Below are positions 1 to 12,506 of a DNA stretch of 64,000 nucleotides, piece by piece; the first letter of the stretch is position 1; every line of letters begins with the position of its first letter. This stretch comes from Parasponia andersonii. Taxonomy: Eukaryota > Streptophyta > Magnoliopsida > Rosales > Cannabaceae. The position numbers were made by a program, and so were the translations under genes. Below the pieces are notes generated by a model. That model was not told the origin of the DNA. It saw nothing but the letters and a program-made list of their open reading frames with translations, and made no database searches. Location: contig JXTB01000197.1 in the NCBI GenBank assembly GCA_002914805.1, forward strand, positions 153,884 to 217,883, read 5' to 3'.

Positions 1-8
1 CTTTAAGG

Positions 9-120
9 ATGCCTCCTAGAAGAGTTCCGAGGCACCAGCCGGATGCCGAACCTCCTCGTCCGGATTTCACTCATCTGATCGAGGCAATGCAGCAGACATT
101 TGTCCAGATGAGCAATTTGG
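9..120 (+). pseudogene. Possible Ty3/gypsy gag N-terminal fragment
   Basis: A short open stretch starts MPPRR and continues with a proline- and arginine-rich segment and a glutamine-rich helix-like segment (LIEAMQQTFVQM). This resembles the start of plant Ty3/gypsy Gag proteins, which often begin MPPRR or similar. The similarity stops near base 120, after which the frame reads into unrelated AT-rich sequence. It is probably a deletion remnant. The LTR-end-like sequence at about 405-437 supports an element origin, but the call rests on a short match from memory. Confidence 0.35.
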
Positions 121-121
121 A

Positions 122-437
122 TTTCATTAAACTTTATAAATTAGATTATGAAATCTGGACATGGTTTGTATTACTTAATTCTGAGTTTGAGTGTGAGATA
201 ATTTGTGATGTACGACTATTAAAATAATTGTTTTGTTTACGGTCTATGTTCAATGAGTGACACATAACTGTGAGATTTTATTTTCGTTTAAATATTTTGT
301 TGAGGCCAGTTTTGAAAAGTTAGAGTTCTCGGGGCAAAAATTTTGAATGAATTGAGTCTTTTTATTTAGTTTTTTTTTTGTATTTCTAATTTATGAAATA
401 CCTATTCTGCCATTGACCCCGGCCTCGGGTCATGACA
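122..437 (+). repeat. Possible Ty3/gypsy LTR tail
   Basis: The stretch ends at 437 with cctcgggtcatgaca, which resembles the 3' end of plant chromovirus LTRs (cgggtcgtgaca type). No left border, primer-binding site or target duplication could be placed, so this is a truncated remnant next to the gag-like fragment. Confidence 0.3.
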
Positions 438-739
438 ATGAGCGGATGTTTTTTGTATCTTCATTCATTTTTAAGTGATTTTGTTTGTTGTTTTAAGACT
501 TACTTAAATATAACATAAAGATTAACTGACTTTTCCAAATTTAGGACTTAATTAGAATTATAGTTACTAACTTCCTGTCAATTGCATGCATGATTGTAAG
601 AAGAATTACAATTAAATGCGGAATTAATTAAGGATTGTAACTTCACCTTTTAAGGTATCGCGTTTAGCTCAGCACCCTATGCGCATAATACACGCGCATA
701 TGTTATATGATATCATTGATCTCACATCTTATCACAACT

Positions 740-774
<35 letters not shown>

Positions 775-945
775 TATACTTAATAACTAACTTTAAGCTG
801 CTTGTGCGATGGTTAAACAAAAAAGGAGGAGAAAGCTACACTTCAAATTTATTTTCATAGACAGATAATTACACAGGACCACTTGATATATGCGCCGAAG
901 GCGTGAGGATTGAGATGACAAAGTGTTGTAAAATATGGATCATGT
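438..945. other. AT-rich spacer with (TA)n microsatellite
   Basis: No gene is recognised. A (TA)n run lies at about 743-771. The right part (from about 840) is probably 3' flank of the minus-strand MADS-box gene that ends at 946. Confidence 0.5.
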
Positions 946-1862
946 TTAGTCTTGTTGATTATGGTTGGGCGTCAAAATGTGTGGCATTGCGTACCGAGAC
1001 ATGTATAGTTCATGGCGTTCCCGTCCTCCGGGCAGTCCTGCTTCATCAAAAGTTTCATCCCCTGCGGAAAATAAAATATTATTAATTATAGCTTCCAAAA
1101 CTTATGGTTTATACATGCAGAATGCAAATATTATAGTATATATTAGCTATATAATTAAGACTTTAGGAAATTACGTTAGACGAGATACATGGATAAAACT
1201 TTATATACACACACACGTATATATGTGTGTGTGTCTGTGTGTTTGTGTGTATTACCGGTGGAATAGAATTGAGTCCAAGAAGGGGACAAGTTGACGTCAA
1301 GAAGATGTCCAAGTTGAGGAGGTTGGCCATTAATATTATCATCATTATTGTCGTTCTCCAAACCACTTGTTGGGGTTACGTGATCATCAACCTCATCATC
1401 ATCATTTATGTTTTGTCCATTCACAAGTACTACTGATCTTGACGGTGGCGCTAGGATTTCAACTCCACGTTGCGCTTCGTCTCTGTGAAATAATACAAAA
1501 CCGGAACCATATGCCATGTTATATATGTCCGGATTATATATTGGCCTTAGGCTCGAAAGGAATAATCTTTAATTATTTATCAATTTCCTAAAGTTTTATG
1601 TCAATACCTCACGGGGAGAAGCCCATTTGCGTCCAAAAAATTCAGTATTTGAATTTGTGGGTCCCTTTGTGAAAGCCAGTCTATGATATTCTGTGGACTT
1701 GCTGCAACAAGTTCACGATGATCAAGCTTTGCAGTCTCTCGCGGCAGATCAACCTGTTTCAACAGCCATTAAAAATAAATTATGAAAGTTTCGGTTTGCT
1801 GCTTTGCGTTTACTAAAATATTAACTAGAAAAAATGCATACTATTACACACGCGCGCGCGCG

Positions 1863-1900
<38 letters not shown>

Positions 1901-4411
1901 GTTAGGTTTTTTTCCTCCTCCTCCGTTCTGCTCTTTATATATTTTTTTCTTCAATTTCTTCAAATGAACCTATAATCAAGTAATATATTTAGCACAATCT
2001 AAAAGTAGTAACTTTGAAATACACGCAGTTAATATGGACCAATATATATATAATTAAAAAGATTTTTTTGAAGCAGATCCAAAGAAAATATTTTCATAAA
2101 AATGTGGAAAAATTAAGTATTTAAAACAAATAATATAGATAAAGTTTAAAAATCATAAAATTCAATAGGGGTATTGTTTAATTTTTTATAAAATATGTGG
2201 GTGAATTTTAAATTATCAAAATTTAGGGGACAAATGAGAGATACAATTGAACATTTTAATAATTTTTAGGATAAAAACTGAAATTTCAAAAGATTGAGAG
2301 GGGGAAATATGACCCTGGCCCAAGTTGTCTCCGTCTTTGATCTCAAATATCGTCTTAAAGCAAACAAATTATTCATATACTACATAATTATATATGGCCT
2401 GGAGATATTAAATAACGAGCTTGCTAGTATTTACCTGAGTGGTTAACTGTGACTCAAACGAAGTATATTTCTCCAAATCTTGCTGTATAAGTTCAAAATT
2501 ATCATCCAGTAATCAGTTATAGGATATATATGTGTGTGTGTGTGTTAGTATTTAATTAATTATATCATAAATATGTGAAGAGGGGAATTAACAGAAACCA
2601 GGTGATCATCTTTAATTAATTAATTACCTTGCGCATACAGATATTTTTCAGAGTCTCCTTAAGAATCTGCTCCCGGTAATCAGCCTCATGCAAGGTTGTG
2701 ATTTCAGAGGGATCGCCTTCAAATATCCTGCAAAGTATTGTTGGATATCATTTGTAATTAAGTACTAATTAATAGGTGCTGGGTTATTAATTGTACTAAT
2801 ATATTTTTTTACTTGTATTAAATATCTTTTGTGAGTATATATATATATATATATTATTTTTTATTTATGCGTAGGTATTTTTTTTAACAATTAGATCATT
2901 ATTTAATAGTGATTCAATGGCTATAATGAAGTGCATGAAAAAATTTGTATCATTAATATTATTTATTTATTTTATTTTTTAATATTAAAAAGTATGTAAC
3001 AAAAAATTTTATAAATAGATAAAAAAATACCTAAAATACCTATTAGATTAGTGCTTTATATATATATATATATATATATTTAGAGTTTCAAAATGGTTTT
3101 ACTATATATATAATGTATGATATGGAAGATATAATAAATAGGACCTTAGTCGATTTTCCATTTCTTCCAATTGCGACCTAAAGCAAAGGATTTCTTGTTG
3201 AATCTCCTGTTATACGATTTATACAATCAAAAGTAGAAAATAAAGAAAGTAGAAAAAACGAAGTTGACAAAATCCAACGAGTGGAAATGTACGGCGTTGT
3301 TGATAATAATAAGAAAAAGAGCTAACTCATGCATAGATTAATTGAGTACCTCGAGCTGAGAATCTGTACTCGTTGGGCTGCATCATCACAAGACCACGAT
3401 CACGGGCATTAAATATGCAACAAAACACCAATATATAAAAATATATGTATGTGTGTGTGTTACATGCATGTACGGATGGGAAAAGTCTAGGGGAAAATGA
3501 GTAGAACCTGTTTGTTTGATAGTTTGGATCAGCTTCACTCCTTAACTTGCAAACAGCTCGCTTGAGAAACTGCGAAATTTAAAGGAACTCACCATTTTAA
3601 AATTAACACTAATAATAATAAAAAAAATGTGTAAACTAAAAGGCCGGATCATATAATATAAGATCATACACACACACATATACATATATATATATATATA
3701 TATTCCCGGAATTTGAAAATGGGGTGCAGCCCACTGAATGATAGTTCAGATTAAAGTTTTTACCTCATTATTATGCAGGCTTTAATGTCACGGTAATTGC
3801 ATGGCAAGTTTGACAACGGGATTCGCAGCAGAGCAAGAGGAGAAAGAGAAAAGGGAAAAAAAATAATTAAACAAGCCACTTATAATATCAAGTACATAAT
3901 ACAGACTAATTGAAAATTCCTAGATAAAACAAAAATATCCTTACCGTCCTTGCTCTTGCTCTGGAAGGTTTACATAGCGTGCAAGAATCTCTTCAATGCT
4001 TTTAAATAATAAGAAAATTTAACAAGAAAAACTAAATAGCTGGTTAGTTAGCAATTGTTAAAATATAAAAACGCAAAAGTCACTGATTCCTTTTAACGGT
4101 TTAATATCAATCAATTATTAGCTTGTAAAAACACAACAATATTGGAAGTCAAGCTAGTCCGTATATATATATATATATATATATATATGTGGACATGTTT
4201 ATATGTATATATATGTTGAGCAGAACCTTTTATTGCCGGAGAAGAAACTGACTCTCCCAGATGGAGAAAACATGATAAGAGCTACATCCACATCACAAAG
4301 AACAGAAAGTTCGTACGCTTTCTTGATAAGACCATTTCTTCTTTTTGAGAAAGTGACTTGCCTATTAGTGGTGCTTTCAATCCTCTTTATCTGAAGCTTT
4401 ACTCTCCCCAT
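946..4411 (-). CDS. MIKC*-type MADS-box transcription factor (11 exons, 347 aa)
   Basis: Sequence-specific nuclear transcription factor. I joined 11 exons on the minus strand, all with GT/AG borders and matching phases: 4411-4227, 3998-3945, 3779-3764, 3569-3508, 3377-3350, 3206-3145, 2727-2628, 2482-2435, 1753-1608, 1482-1256 and 1061-946 (stop TAA at 946-948). Total 1044 nt. Exon 1 holds the MADS domain (residues 1-60, starting [10 protein letters not shown], with [20 protein letters not shown]). Then come a short linker ([18 protein letters not shown]), a charged K-like helical region up to about residue 185 ([10 protein letters not shown] inside), and a C-terminal part with [22 protein letters not shown] and DVNLSP. 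The MADS domain and many short exons fit the MIKC* class and look closer to AGL66/67/104 than to AGL30/65/94. MIKC* factors dimerise and control pollen maturation genes in Arabidopsis. Exon 3 is a 16-nt micro-exon. Intron 6 carries a MITE. No break was seen. Confidence 0.9.
1848..1900. repeat. Compound (CG/CA)n-(TA)n microsatellite
   Basis: Alternating cg, then ca, then ta dinucleotides in one uninterrupted run, within intron 8 of the MADS-box gene. Confidence 0.9.
2851..3056. mobile_element. MITE copy in intron 6 of the MADS-box gene
   Basis: Member of the TA-tract MITE family best seen at 57129-57908. It keeps the internal blocks (taggtattttttt near the left end, ggctataatgaagtgcatga in the middle, aatacctattagattagtg at the right end) and is flanked on both sides by (TA)n. 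The left terminal block is degraded. It lies between exons 6 and 7 of the gene and touches neither splice site. Confidence 0.65.
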
Positions 4412-6608
4412 TTCTTTACTTTCTCTTAAGGAAACAGCAGGAAATAAGGTATATATGCACTGACTACGATGGTGGGAAATAGGATATATCTGTCACAATC
4501 ACAGATATTTGTAAATATATATTAATAGCTAAGTATGTTTTAATAAAACCCTTCTAGGGGGTTTAATCGATAAAAAAGATGAAGGATTGAATGTGTGATG
4601 GAAGAACAGACAAAAGTTGTTTTCGTCATAATTGACAGATGATTCAAAAAATATGACACGAATGCACGAAATATATACATATATATGATGGTGACATAAA
4701 ATAATAAACTTAGGAAATTGGTAAAAATCAAAACTTTATTTTAGACAACTGTCTTAGGCACACCATAAAGTATCACAACCAAGTGTTTCTCAGTCTGATC
4801 GAAGTAAATGAGCTTCCTATAAAGCAACCTTGTTGTTACACCGATCAATTTTCTCCTCTTCTGTTACCCTTAAAATTAGACAATGGAGAATGGTATATAC
4901 AACTTATCTAACAATATTTTACAAGGCGCGTTTGATTAATAATCATGAGTTCAAAATCACTGCAACTGAACTTTTGAACCTTGTTACATTATCCTGTCTT
5001 TAATTAACTTCTTTTACCACAAAGTTTTTTGTATTAACAAGGAGTTAGCACTAAAAACAATACCTTTTAAATCTATTATATTTTTATGAAAAACTAAATT
5101 TAATATCTGAATAAGATGATATGTAACAAGTACCGGTGGATCAGTCGATTGAAGTACAATACATAAAAATATATACATATAAATGCATGTATACGGCGAC
5201 AGAAAACAGAGAAGGCATTTTTTTTTTGTTTGGCCCCTTTTCTAGGCGCTGGTGGAACGGTAGCGATGTTTTTAGAATGGGCCAAGAGAGGTGGTTTGGC
5301 ATTGGGTGTGCCGTGTGTGTTAGGGCCCCGTAGGTCGTGTGTATAGTATAGCACATAGAGAAGGTGTTTTTGAACCTTCAGATTTGTGGTTTTGGTGTAA
5401 AAGACGAGGATGATTCTCTGCCGCAAATGCTACAAAACACGACATCTTGTCTTGATTTTATATTCAATTGTTATTGAAATCTGCACACACTTTCACGACG
5501 CCGGCCTTTTCCCCCACGTGGGACCCCTGACCAGTAACCATCGTCATCTCTACTGTCCAACGCCTCTTATTTTATAATATAATTTTAGATATTTGGGCTT
5601 TAGTAATCGAGCTCAGCAGGCTGTAAGCCCGGAGTAGTAATCTACAGACATGGCGGGCCTATTGGCCCTATTAGATAATTAGGGGCCTAGATTCGGGAAA
5701 GAACTTAGGGTCTCAAAATGACCAAATTCTGGGTCTATTTTAAGTAAATGTCAATTTTTAAATATTATAATAATATGACTGGTATATGAGTATATATACA
5801 ATGTGTCAAACATAATATACACAGTATAAAAGTTTATATACTCAGTACATAAATTAAAACTGATATATATATATAGCAAGTGCAAAAATACATTTAGCTA
5901 TGAAAATAGAACAATGAATATTTACTAAAATCAAGTGAAAAACGTGGACATCCACCAAAATTACTTGTTAGGACCAATTTGCGTGTTGTAATTGGAATTT
6001 TTTTTACTGATATTTCTAAAATTAATCCAAAAATTTAAAGTGTTAATGAGTCTATTAATGCTCTCATCATGACAAAATCTATAAATATTATCAAAACTAA
6101 ACTTATTGTCATATTACACATAAAAAATTTCTTAAATACCTGTTTCCTAATAAATCTCAAAACATATTCTTCACTATCAAACTCCAAGTTACCTATGTGT
6201 CGCCACCACCACCACTTGTAGAAACACTGCCGATCCTGGCCATGCCTCCTTTTGACTATAGTCGAACATTTTAACCACTTATCCCAGCAGCATCTCCTTC
6301 ACTCGACCTTTATGACATGGTTGAATATTTCAACTAGGGTTGAGACTGGGTGATTTGAAATTCTGAATCTTTTATTAAATGAAAATCTATTTTTTTGATG
6401 ACTTATACTTTATATTTTTTTTTTCCATTTTCTTTCATCACATGCTTTAAAAGAATTCCCAAAAAATTGTGACATCTTCTATTTCCATTTTTTGTTTTTT
6501 TCTTTTAAAAAAAGAGGTAAAAAATTTAAAAAAGTGCAATTGGAGGCAAATTAGATGATTCTTTTTCTGGTTAGGTCACGTTTATTTAAGTAATTAATTG
6601 AAAATCCC

Positions 6609-6640
<32 letters not shown>
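4412..6640. other. Intergenic region upstream of both head-to-head genes, left part
   Basis: This is the 5' side of the MADS-box gene, in which its promoter must lie. I see no further gene. The stretch is AT-rich, with a less AT-rich patch at about 5220-5660. Short reading frames on either strand here have no recognisable domain. Confidence 0.5.
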
Positions 6641-6644
<4 letters not shown>

Positions 6645-6866
6645 TTGCTAATCCAATCAATATTTTTTTAACTTATGAATAAATATTTTTTTAGCTGTTA
6701 GATTATCATCTAATAGTATTATGATAAAGTGCATGAAAAGATTTGTATCATTAATGTCATTTTTTTTATTATTTTTATTTTTTTAAAAAATATATAATAA
6801 AATTTTATTGACCAAAATAATACCTATATATATATTAAAAAAATATTTACTAAATTAGTGTCCATA
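6641..6866. mobile_element. MITE copy in a (TA)n tract
   Basis: Starts with gttgctaatccaatcaatat directly after a (TA)n run (about 6613-6640) and ends with tactaaattagtgtcca before another ta-rich tract. Internal block gataaagtgcatgaaaagat matches the family at 57.1-57.9 kb. It lies between the two divergent genes, about 0.9 kb upstream of the APD-type gene start. Confidence 0.65.
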
Positions 6867-7776
6867 TCTATATATCTATATATATTTTTCGATTCTCACG
6901 TTTCATACTAATTGTGTGACATTAACAAAATTGATAAGAAGTTAGGCTTTTGTGAGACAGCCACCATGTGAAAATTAACCAAAAAAATGAAAAACTAATA
7001 AAGTCAAATTTTTAGTCTTCCCATTATTTGTTAACGAGCTCACATTAACTTTTTTTTTTTTTTTTGAAAATTAGATCATGTATGAGCAGGTGACACAAGT
7101 CACTCATGTGATATAATCACCTACCAGGTGCCATAGTTATAAATCATGTGACCATCAAGTGCAGAAAAATCAAAATGTTGATTTTTCAAAATTTCCCCTT
7201 AAGAAGTAAAATTAAGTTCCATTTTTCTATTGGAGTTAATGGTTAAAAAAAATGTGAATTTAGAGTTTCCATCTTCCACATTACTTTAGTCAACCAAAAC
7301 TATTTGGTATATTTTTCCATCAAAATGATTTAGCTACGTGAGTCATAAAAGACTATCTTAGGCAATGTAGTCATCCAAAATGGGTCAAAAAAATATAATA
7401 AATAATAATAAAACGTGTTCGATTCCGGATCATTGTATTGTCGGACCATTCCAAAATCTTGGAGAGAGAGAGAGAGAGAGAAAAAAAAAGGGGACGAAAA
7501 TAACCAACACCTAACGTTCAAACGCCTCGCCATTCAAGTACCCGCCAGTGGCATCGAGAACGGTTAGTAGAAGCGGAGCATTACTACTCCTTCACACACA
7601 ACCACCTTCAAACTTGAAAGAATGTACACTGACTAGTCTAAATCCACCCTTATCATTTGATGCCTTCTCTTCTCTCCTATTCCAATTAGTTTAAGCAGTA
7701 AAGACCAGTAGCTAGCTATTGAAATTGCCACATCTTTTCTCTTCTCTCGATCCTTTCCTTCCCCCAACGAGCCACA
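6867..7776. other. Upstream region of the APD-type RING ligase gene
   Basis: No gene seen. Contains an (AG)n run at 7462-7480 and CT-rich sequence just before the start codon at 7777, as is common in plant 5' leaders. No TATA box could be fixed with confidence. Confidence 0.45.
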
Positions 7777-9715
7777 ATGTATCGGCCGGTTTGGATCGCT
7801 CCTAGCCGTCCTCAGCGGTGGCATGACTCTTGGGCCGGCTTTCTAACTCCTCTCATCCTTTGGATTTGTGGCATGTAATTTTCACAAATATTTTCCTTAT
7901 TTTTTTTTAAAATTTCTCTGACCCTTTCATTCTCAAACAAGGCATTTTCACTTTGGTTTTTTTTCAGTTTCGGTTACTCTGCGATATGGCTATTATGGGG
8001 ATTGTCGTATGGTGCTCGGACCCAGTTCATCACGGCTCGTCAAGACGAGCTCCTATTTTGTTCAACAAGTCCAAGTACGAGATCATGAGAGTGGAGAAGG
8101 GGTTTTTCTTTATGCTTTTAATGAAAAGCCCGAACTGAGCTCCGAGACAAATTGGAGTGTTTCTAAGTACTTGATTGTTGGATCGCACGCTCGTAAGGTG
8201 GCAAATGGGAAAAAAAATAAAATAAAGAATCAATATCATCCCTGAATGGTTCATGTTTTTTGTGTACTGAAGGGCTGACATTTTCTGATGCAGGGATTTT
8301 CATTGTGGCTAAACAAGGGTTCGAGGATCAGCTTAAGATTAGAAGCTCAGAGTAGTTCGTTGACTCAACTCGAAGCGGTTATGAGTAAAGGTTAACTTAA
8401 TTCGAGTCTTTTTGAGAATTTTCCTCTCAGTTTTCTCCCCTTTGCTAGGGATGTTCTCTGCTAGATCCATCTTTAACAAATGTTTGCGTGGTTCTACAGG
8501 AGAACGAAACTATAAAACAATGTTGCGGAAATTGAAAACTACTCCTAATGCCCTGACGCTTGATGAACCAATAAAAGGTAATCAGTCTACTTTTTTTTCT
8601 TTTTTTTTCTTTTTTTTTTTTTTAAATTCATGCTTGTTATCAGATATAAATAGTAAGTCAGTGCAGGCAAATATTAATTTGTTTGTCTAAATGGCATAAT
8701 TGGTGAGTGAAGAAGCAACATTTAATAGAGCACTTTATGAATGAATCCAATGCTAGACATAATTGTTTTTGTCAGGTAAAGAAGTTGAATATGCTATTGA
8801 GGAAGATGACAGGTACTACCTTGACATCGTAAACTCAAATTTCAGAAGCGTAATTATAACTCTGAAAGCGAATTTTTCATCGAAGATGTATGATATTACT
8901 AAAGCCAACAACAAGTGTTCAACAACAAATGGTTCGTGCCGGCTCAGACTTTTATTCCCTGACACTCGCTACGTCATACTAACCACACCCAACAATGTAA
9001 GGCTTTACCCAAACAATGTTTCTCTAACTTGTATTCAACATGTTGTTATGATCTAACAAAACAATATAACTTACAGGGTCATCTAGATGGGTGGTACCTT
9101 GAGATTTCTTTCGTGGCTCGCGTCATAACCTATATCGCAGTTCTAGGTACAAACATTAGAGACAAACCTCGTTTGTTCGCTCTTCTCCAAAAGTTTTAAC
9201 AGTATTCTCAGCACTAACTTATGTTCAATTCATAGGGTTTATTACGATTTTCATATTTATATTTCTAAAATACTTCGGAGCCTGTGATGGTGATGAGATT
9301 GGAACTCCCGTGGAATACAACACGGTACATGAAATTACCGAGACTCACCCTATAATGCCAGAGAAGCCAATTCGGTGTACATATGGAACAGCTGATCAAG
9401 AAGAAGATGATGACTCTGACGCCTATAGTAGCTCTTCAGAGGAGTTGTATGATGCAAAATTATGTGTCATTTGTTACGATGATCAGCGCAACTGTTTTTA
9501 TGTTCCTTGTGGTCACTGTGCCACCTGCTACGATTGTGCCCAGAGGTACTTATAAGTATGAAAATAGTAAATACTGTCTTGAGGTTTTACAATATTTGGA
9601 GAAATATTAACCATTATGATATGCATGTTTTTGTAGGATTATGGATGGAGAGAGCAAGGTATGTCCCATATGTAGAAGGCTTATCCACAAGGTGAGAAGA
9701 TTGTTTAACCCCTAG
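7777..9715 (+). CDS. APD-type membrane RING E3 ubiquitin-protein ligase (8 exons, 391 aa)
   Basis: E3 ligase that should transfer ubiquitin from an E2 to substrates at an endomembrane. Exons with matching phases: 7777-7867, 7968-8197, 8294-8390, 8500-8577, 8776-8996, 9077-9146, 9236-9545 and 9637-9715, total 1176 nt. A first membrane segment lies at residues 20-41 and a second at about 254-278. Between them is the conserved APD luminal region (RYGYYGDCRMVLGPSSSRLV, EKPELS, NWSVS, GSCRLRLLFP). After an acidic-serine linker the cytosolic RING runs from about residue 339 (LCVIC, then PCGHCATC, then CPICRR) to the end KVRRLFNP. All zinc ligands are present. Arabidopsis APD1-4 proteins act in male gametophyte cell division. 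The first exon junction (donor GTGG at 7868) was chosen because it gives the right phase and joins the membrane segment; it is the least certain border. No break was seen. Confidence 0.9.
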
Positions 9716-10830
9716 AGCTTGACTTTGGAAAGAGAAGAAAGTTATATTGTGTAGAATGCCATAGAACTCTTGCTTAGCCAACAGCCTGATTGGACATTAT
9801 GCTAAATAGAAGCGGGGAAGGTCTGCAAATATTCAAAATTTTCAGCAGTAGAGTATGATACAATCCTATGTATTTCAGGAATCCAACACTTGAAAGAAGA
9901 AATTATAGACTATTAACCAGAGGACTCACTTATATGCTTAGTGAATCCGCAGGTTACTGAGAAGTTCAGAGAATGTTTTAATCCTTAGTTAACTGTATTC
10001 AGTTTGTATGAGTTCAGCGATAGTTTCTTGCTTGTGAACGATCCTTTTCTTTGAAAAATCCAGTAAAAAGGTGGAAATATTTTGCCATTATCTCAAAGAA
10101 TGGATCACTTGATTCATGATGAGAAATTGAGTTTTACAGTATGCTCGAGCTATTAAGCAGACTTACCATACCATGGGCTTTGTGCCTTTGTCTATTTCAT
10201 GCTGACGTGACATTCTTTTGCCATATTTAAATCTTAGACTTAGTCTTCAAATTCGTTTATTAAAATATATTCTTGAACCCCAAATCATGGAACATACATA
10301 TTCACAATGTGTCTACAAAATTTAACCAACATGGCAAGGTTGATATGTCAGCCAAATCACACCAACAAGTTTTAGCATCATTATAAATTAGCAAAAGAAC
10401 ATTTCATCACGGTCACATGTCAGTTGATTATTATTCATAACTATGAGATTTAATAATGGTAGGTTCTACTAAATTAGGCAACAGTGAGAACTAAGCATTG
10501 AGAATTTGATATATATAAATAGTATTTTTATCCTAATGACGTATGAATTTATCTATGAAGCTGAAACTTCTTGATAGGCTAAGGCCGACTCAAATCAAAT
10601 TTTTAATTTCATGAAAGTACCTCAGATTGACACATTGTCAGATTCTAACGAGCTTTTACCACCTGGATCTTTCATCATCTCAATATCTAAATTGGAAGGA
10701 TACTAATTCCGAAATCACCTATGGCTAATTAAATAGCATAGCGACGATTCGTACATTACTATAAAAGTTCATCGTAAGTAACTAAATAAGAAGCACAAGA
10801 TTTCTCCTAATCTCACATTTGTACTAAACC
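9716..10830. other. Spacer between APD-type gene and CYP81 pseudogene
   Basis: Holds the 3' UTR of the RING ligase and the old upstream region of the P450 pseudogene. I see no further gene, repeat or element. Confidence 0.5.
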
Positions 10831-12417
10831 ATGCCATCAGAAAATATCTCCATGCATTCATTATTCTACTGCTACATTTTTCTGCTCATATTCCTTTATT
10901 TCCTCAAAAAGTATTTGCCTCATAAGAACCGAGGACTCCCACCAAGCCCTGCTTTTTCCCTACCTATAATAGGTCACCTCCACCTCTTAAAGAAACCCCT
11001 CCACCGAACACTGGCCAAGCTGTCCGACCAATACGGTCCCGTTCTACACATCCAGTTCGGTACCCGCCACGTCGTCCTCGTATCTTCCCCTTCTGTCGCA
11101 GAGGAATGCTTCACCAAAAACGACATCGCTTTCGCGAATCGTCCTACTTTGCTCGCTGGGAAACACCTCGGATACAACTACGCGACCCTGACATGGGCCT
11201 CTAACGGGCCCCACTGGCGCAACCTAAGGCGCATAGCTTCCATGGAGTTACTGTCATCGAACAGACTCCAGATGCTTTACGGGGTACGCCTATCTGAGAT
11301 CAGGTCGTTGATTCGCCAACTCTTTCAGAGCTGCCAAGGTGGTGAGTTTCGGACCGTTGAGATGAAGTCAACGTTTTTCGAGCTGACTCTCAACGTTGTG
11401 ATGAGAATGATCGCCGGGAAACGATAACTGGAACAAAGAGATAGTGTCCGAGACAGTACTCCGCTTGAGCGGCGCCACCAACGCTGGAGACTTCGTGCCC
11501 GTTTTGAACTATTTCGGTTTCGGTAGGCTCCAGGAAAAGTTGGTGTTATTACAAAGGAAGAGAGACAGGTACATGCAAGATTTGATCGAACAGCAAAGAA
11601 AGACAGAGACATATTCGGCTTTGGATGGGAAGAAGAAGACCATGATCGACTTCTTGTCATCACTGCAAGAAACTGAACCCGAATATTACAATGACGACGT
11701 TATAAAAGGCATGATGCAAGTAAGCCGTCTCTGTTTTCCCCTGTTTTTTTCTTTTTTCTTTTTTGGGTTCATAGTTTCCCTGATTTATTCATTTACTTTT
11801 ACAGGTTTAACGGCAGGGACAGATACCTCAGCCGGAACCATGGAATGGGCACTGTCCCTTTTGCTCAACAACCCAGAGGCCCTTGAGAAAGCCCATGAAG
11901 AGATCGAGGCCCGTATTGGGCAGAGCAGGCTGATAGAAGAGTCGGATCTTGCGAAGCTTCCTTATCTCCGGGGCGTTATAAACGAGACCTTCCGAATGAA
12001 CCCAGCTGCCCCACTTCTGGCTCCGCACGAGTCATCGGAGGAGTGCACCGTGGGGTGCTTCCGCGTCCCACGTGGCACGATGTTATTGGTGAACATGTGG
12101 GCCATAAAAACGATCCCAAGTTTTGAACCGAGCCTCAGAAATTTAAGCCGGAGAGGTTCCAAGGAATGGGAGAAGGGTTGAGTTACACTTTATTGCCGTT
12201 TGGTGCTGGGAGAAGGGGTTGCCCCGGGGCGGGGTTCGCGCTGCGGATGGTTGGTTCGGCCTTGGGATCGCTTATTCAGTGCTTTGAGTGGGAGGGGAAC
12301 GGTGAGGAGATGGTGGACATGAGTGAAGGCGCTGGGCTCACCGTGCCTAAAGCCCAGCCCTTATTGGCAAAGTACAGGCCACGCCCAATCATGGTGGGCC
12401 TTCTTTCCCAACTCTAG
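10831..12417 (+). pseudogene. CYP81-type cytochrome P450 pseudogene (copy 1)
   Basis: Broken copy of the intact genes at 30.2 and 55.2 kb. The N-terminal part reads well: membrane anchor (residues 5-24), proline-rich hinge (GLPPSPAF), WASNGPHWRNLRR, then MRMIAGKR followed by a stop at 11425-11427. Comparison with copy 2 shows a net loss of about 35 nt there, with a frameshift. Reading resumes in another frame (EIVSETV-like) to the exon 1 donor GTAAGC at 11720. Exon 2 should begin at 11805, but only 8 nt precede the I-helix motif AGTDTS where the intact copies have 12, so splicing shifts the frame. Later there is a 1-nt loss at about 12103-12111 and a Trp-to-stop change at 12124-12126. ExxR (ETFR), PERF and the haem loop FGAGRRGCPG (12199-12228) are still legible, so the decay is fairly recent. 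No functional enzyme is expected. Confidence 0.92.
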
Positions 12418-12458
12418 CATGTAATGGCCTTGTGAATTTACCAGTCTACTGTCATTGT

Positions 12459-12506
<48 letters not shown>

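Noticed and set aside
1205..1255. Continuation of the MADS reading frame past the exon 10 donor
   Set aside because: Reads through a (GT)n/(CA)n microsatellite in the intron; a spliced model to 1061-946 gives a sensible C-terminus.
5100..5426. 108-residue minus-strand frame upstream of the MADS gene
   Set aside because: No domain, no conserved motif and no plausible neighbouring exons.
11325..11663. 112-residue minus-strand frame
   Set aside because: Antisense of the P450 pseudogene exon 1; no domain.
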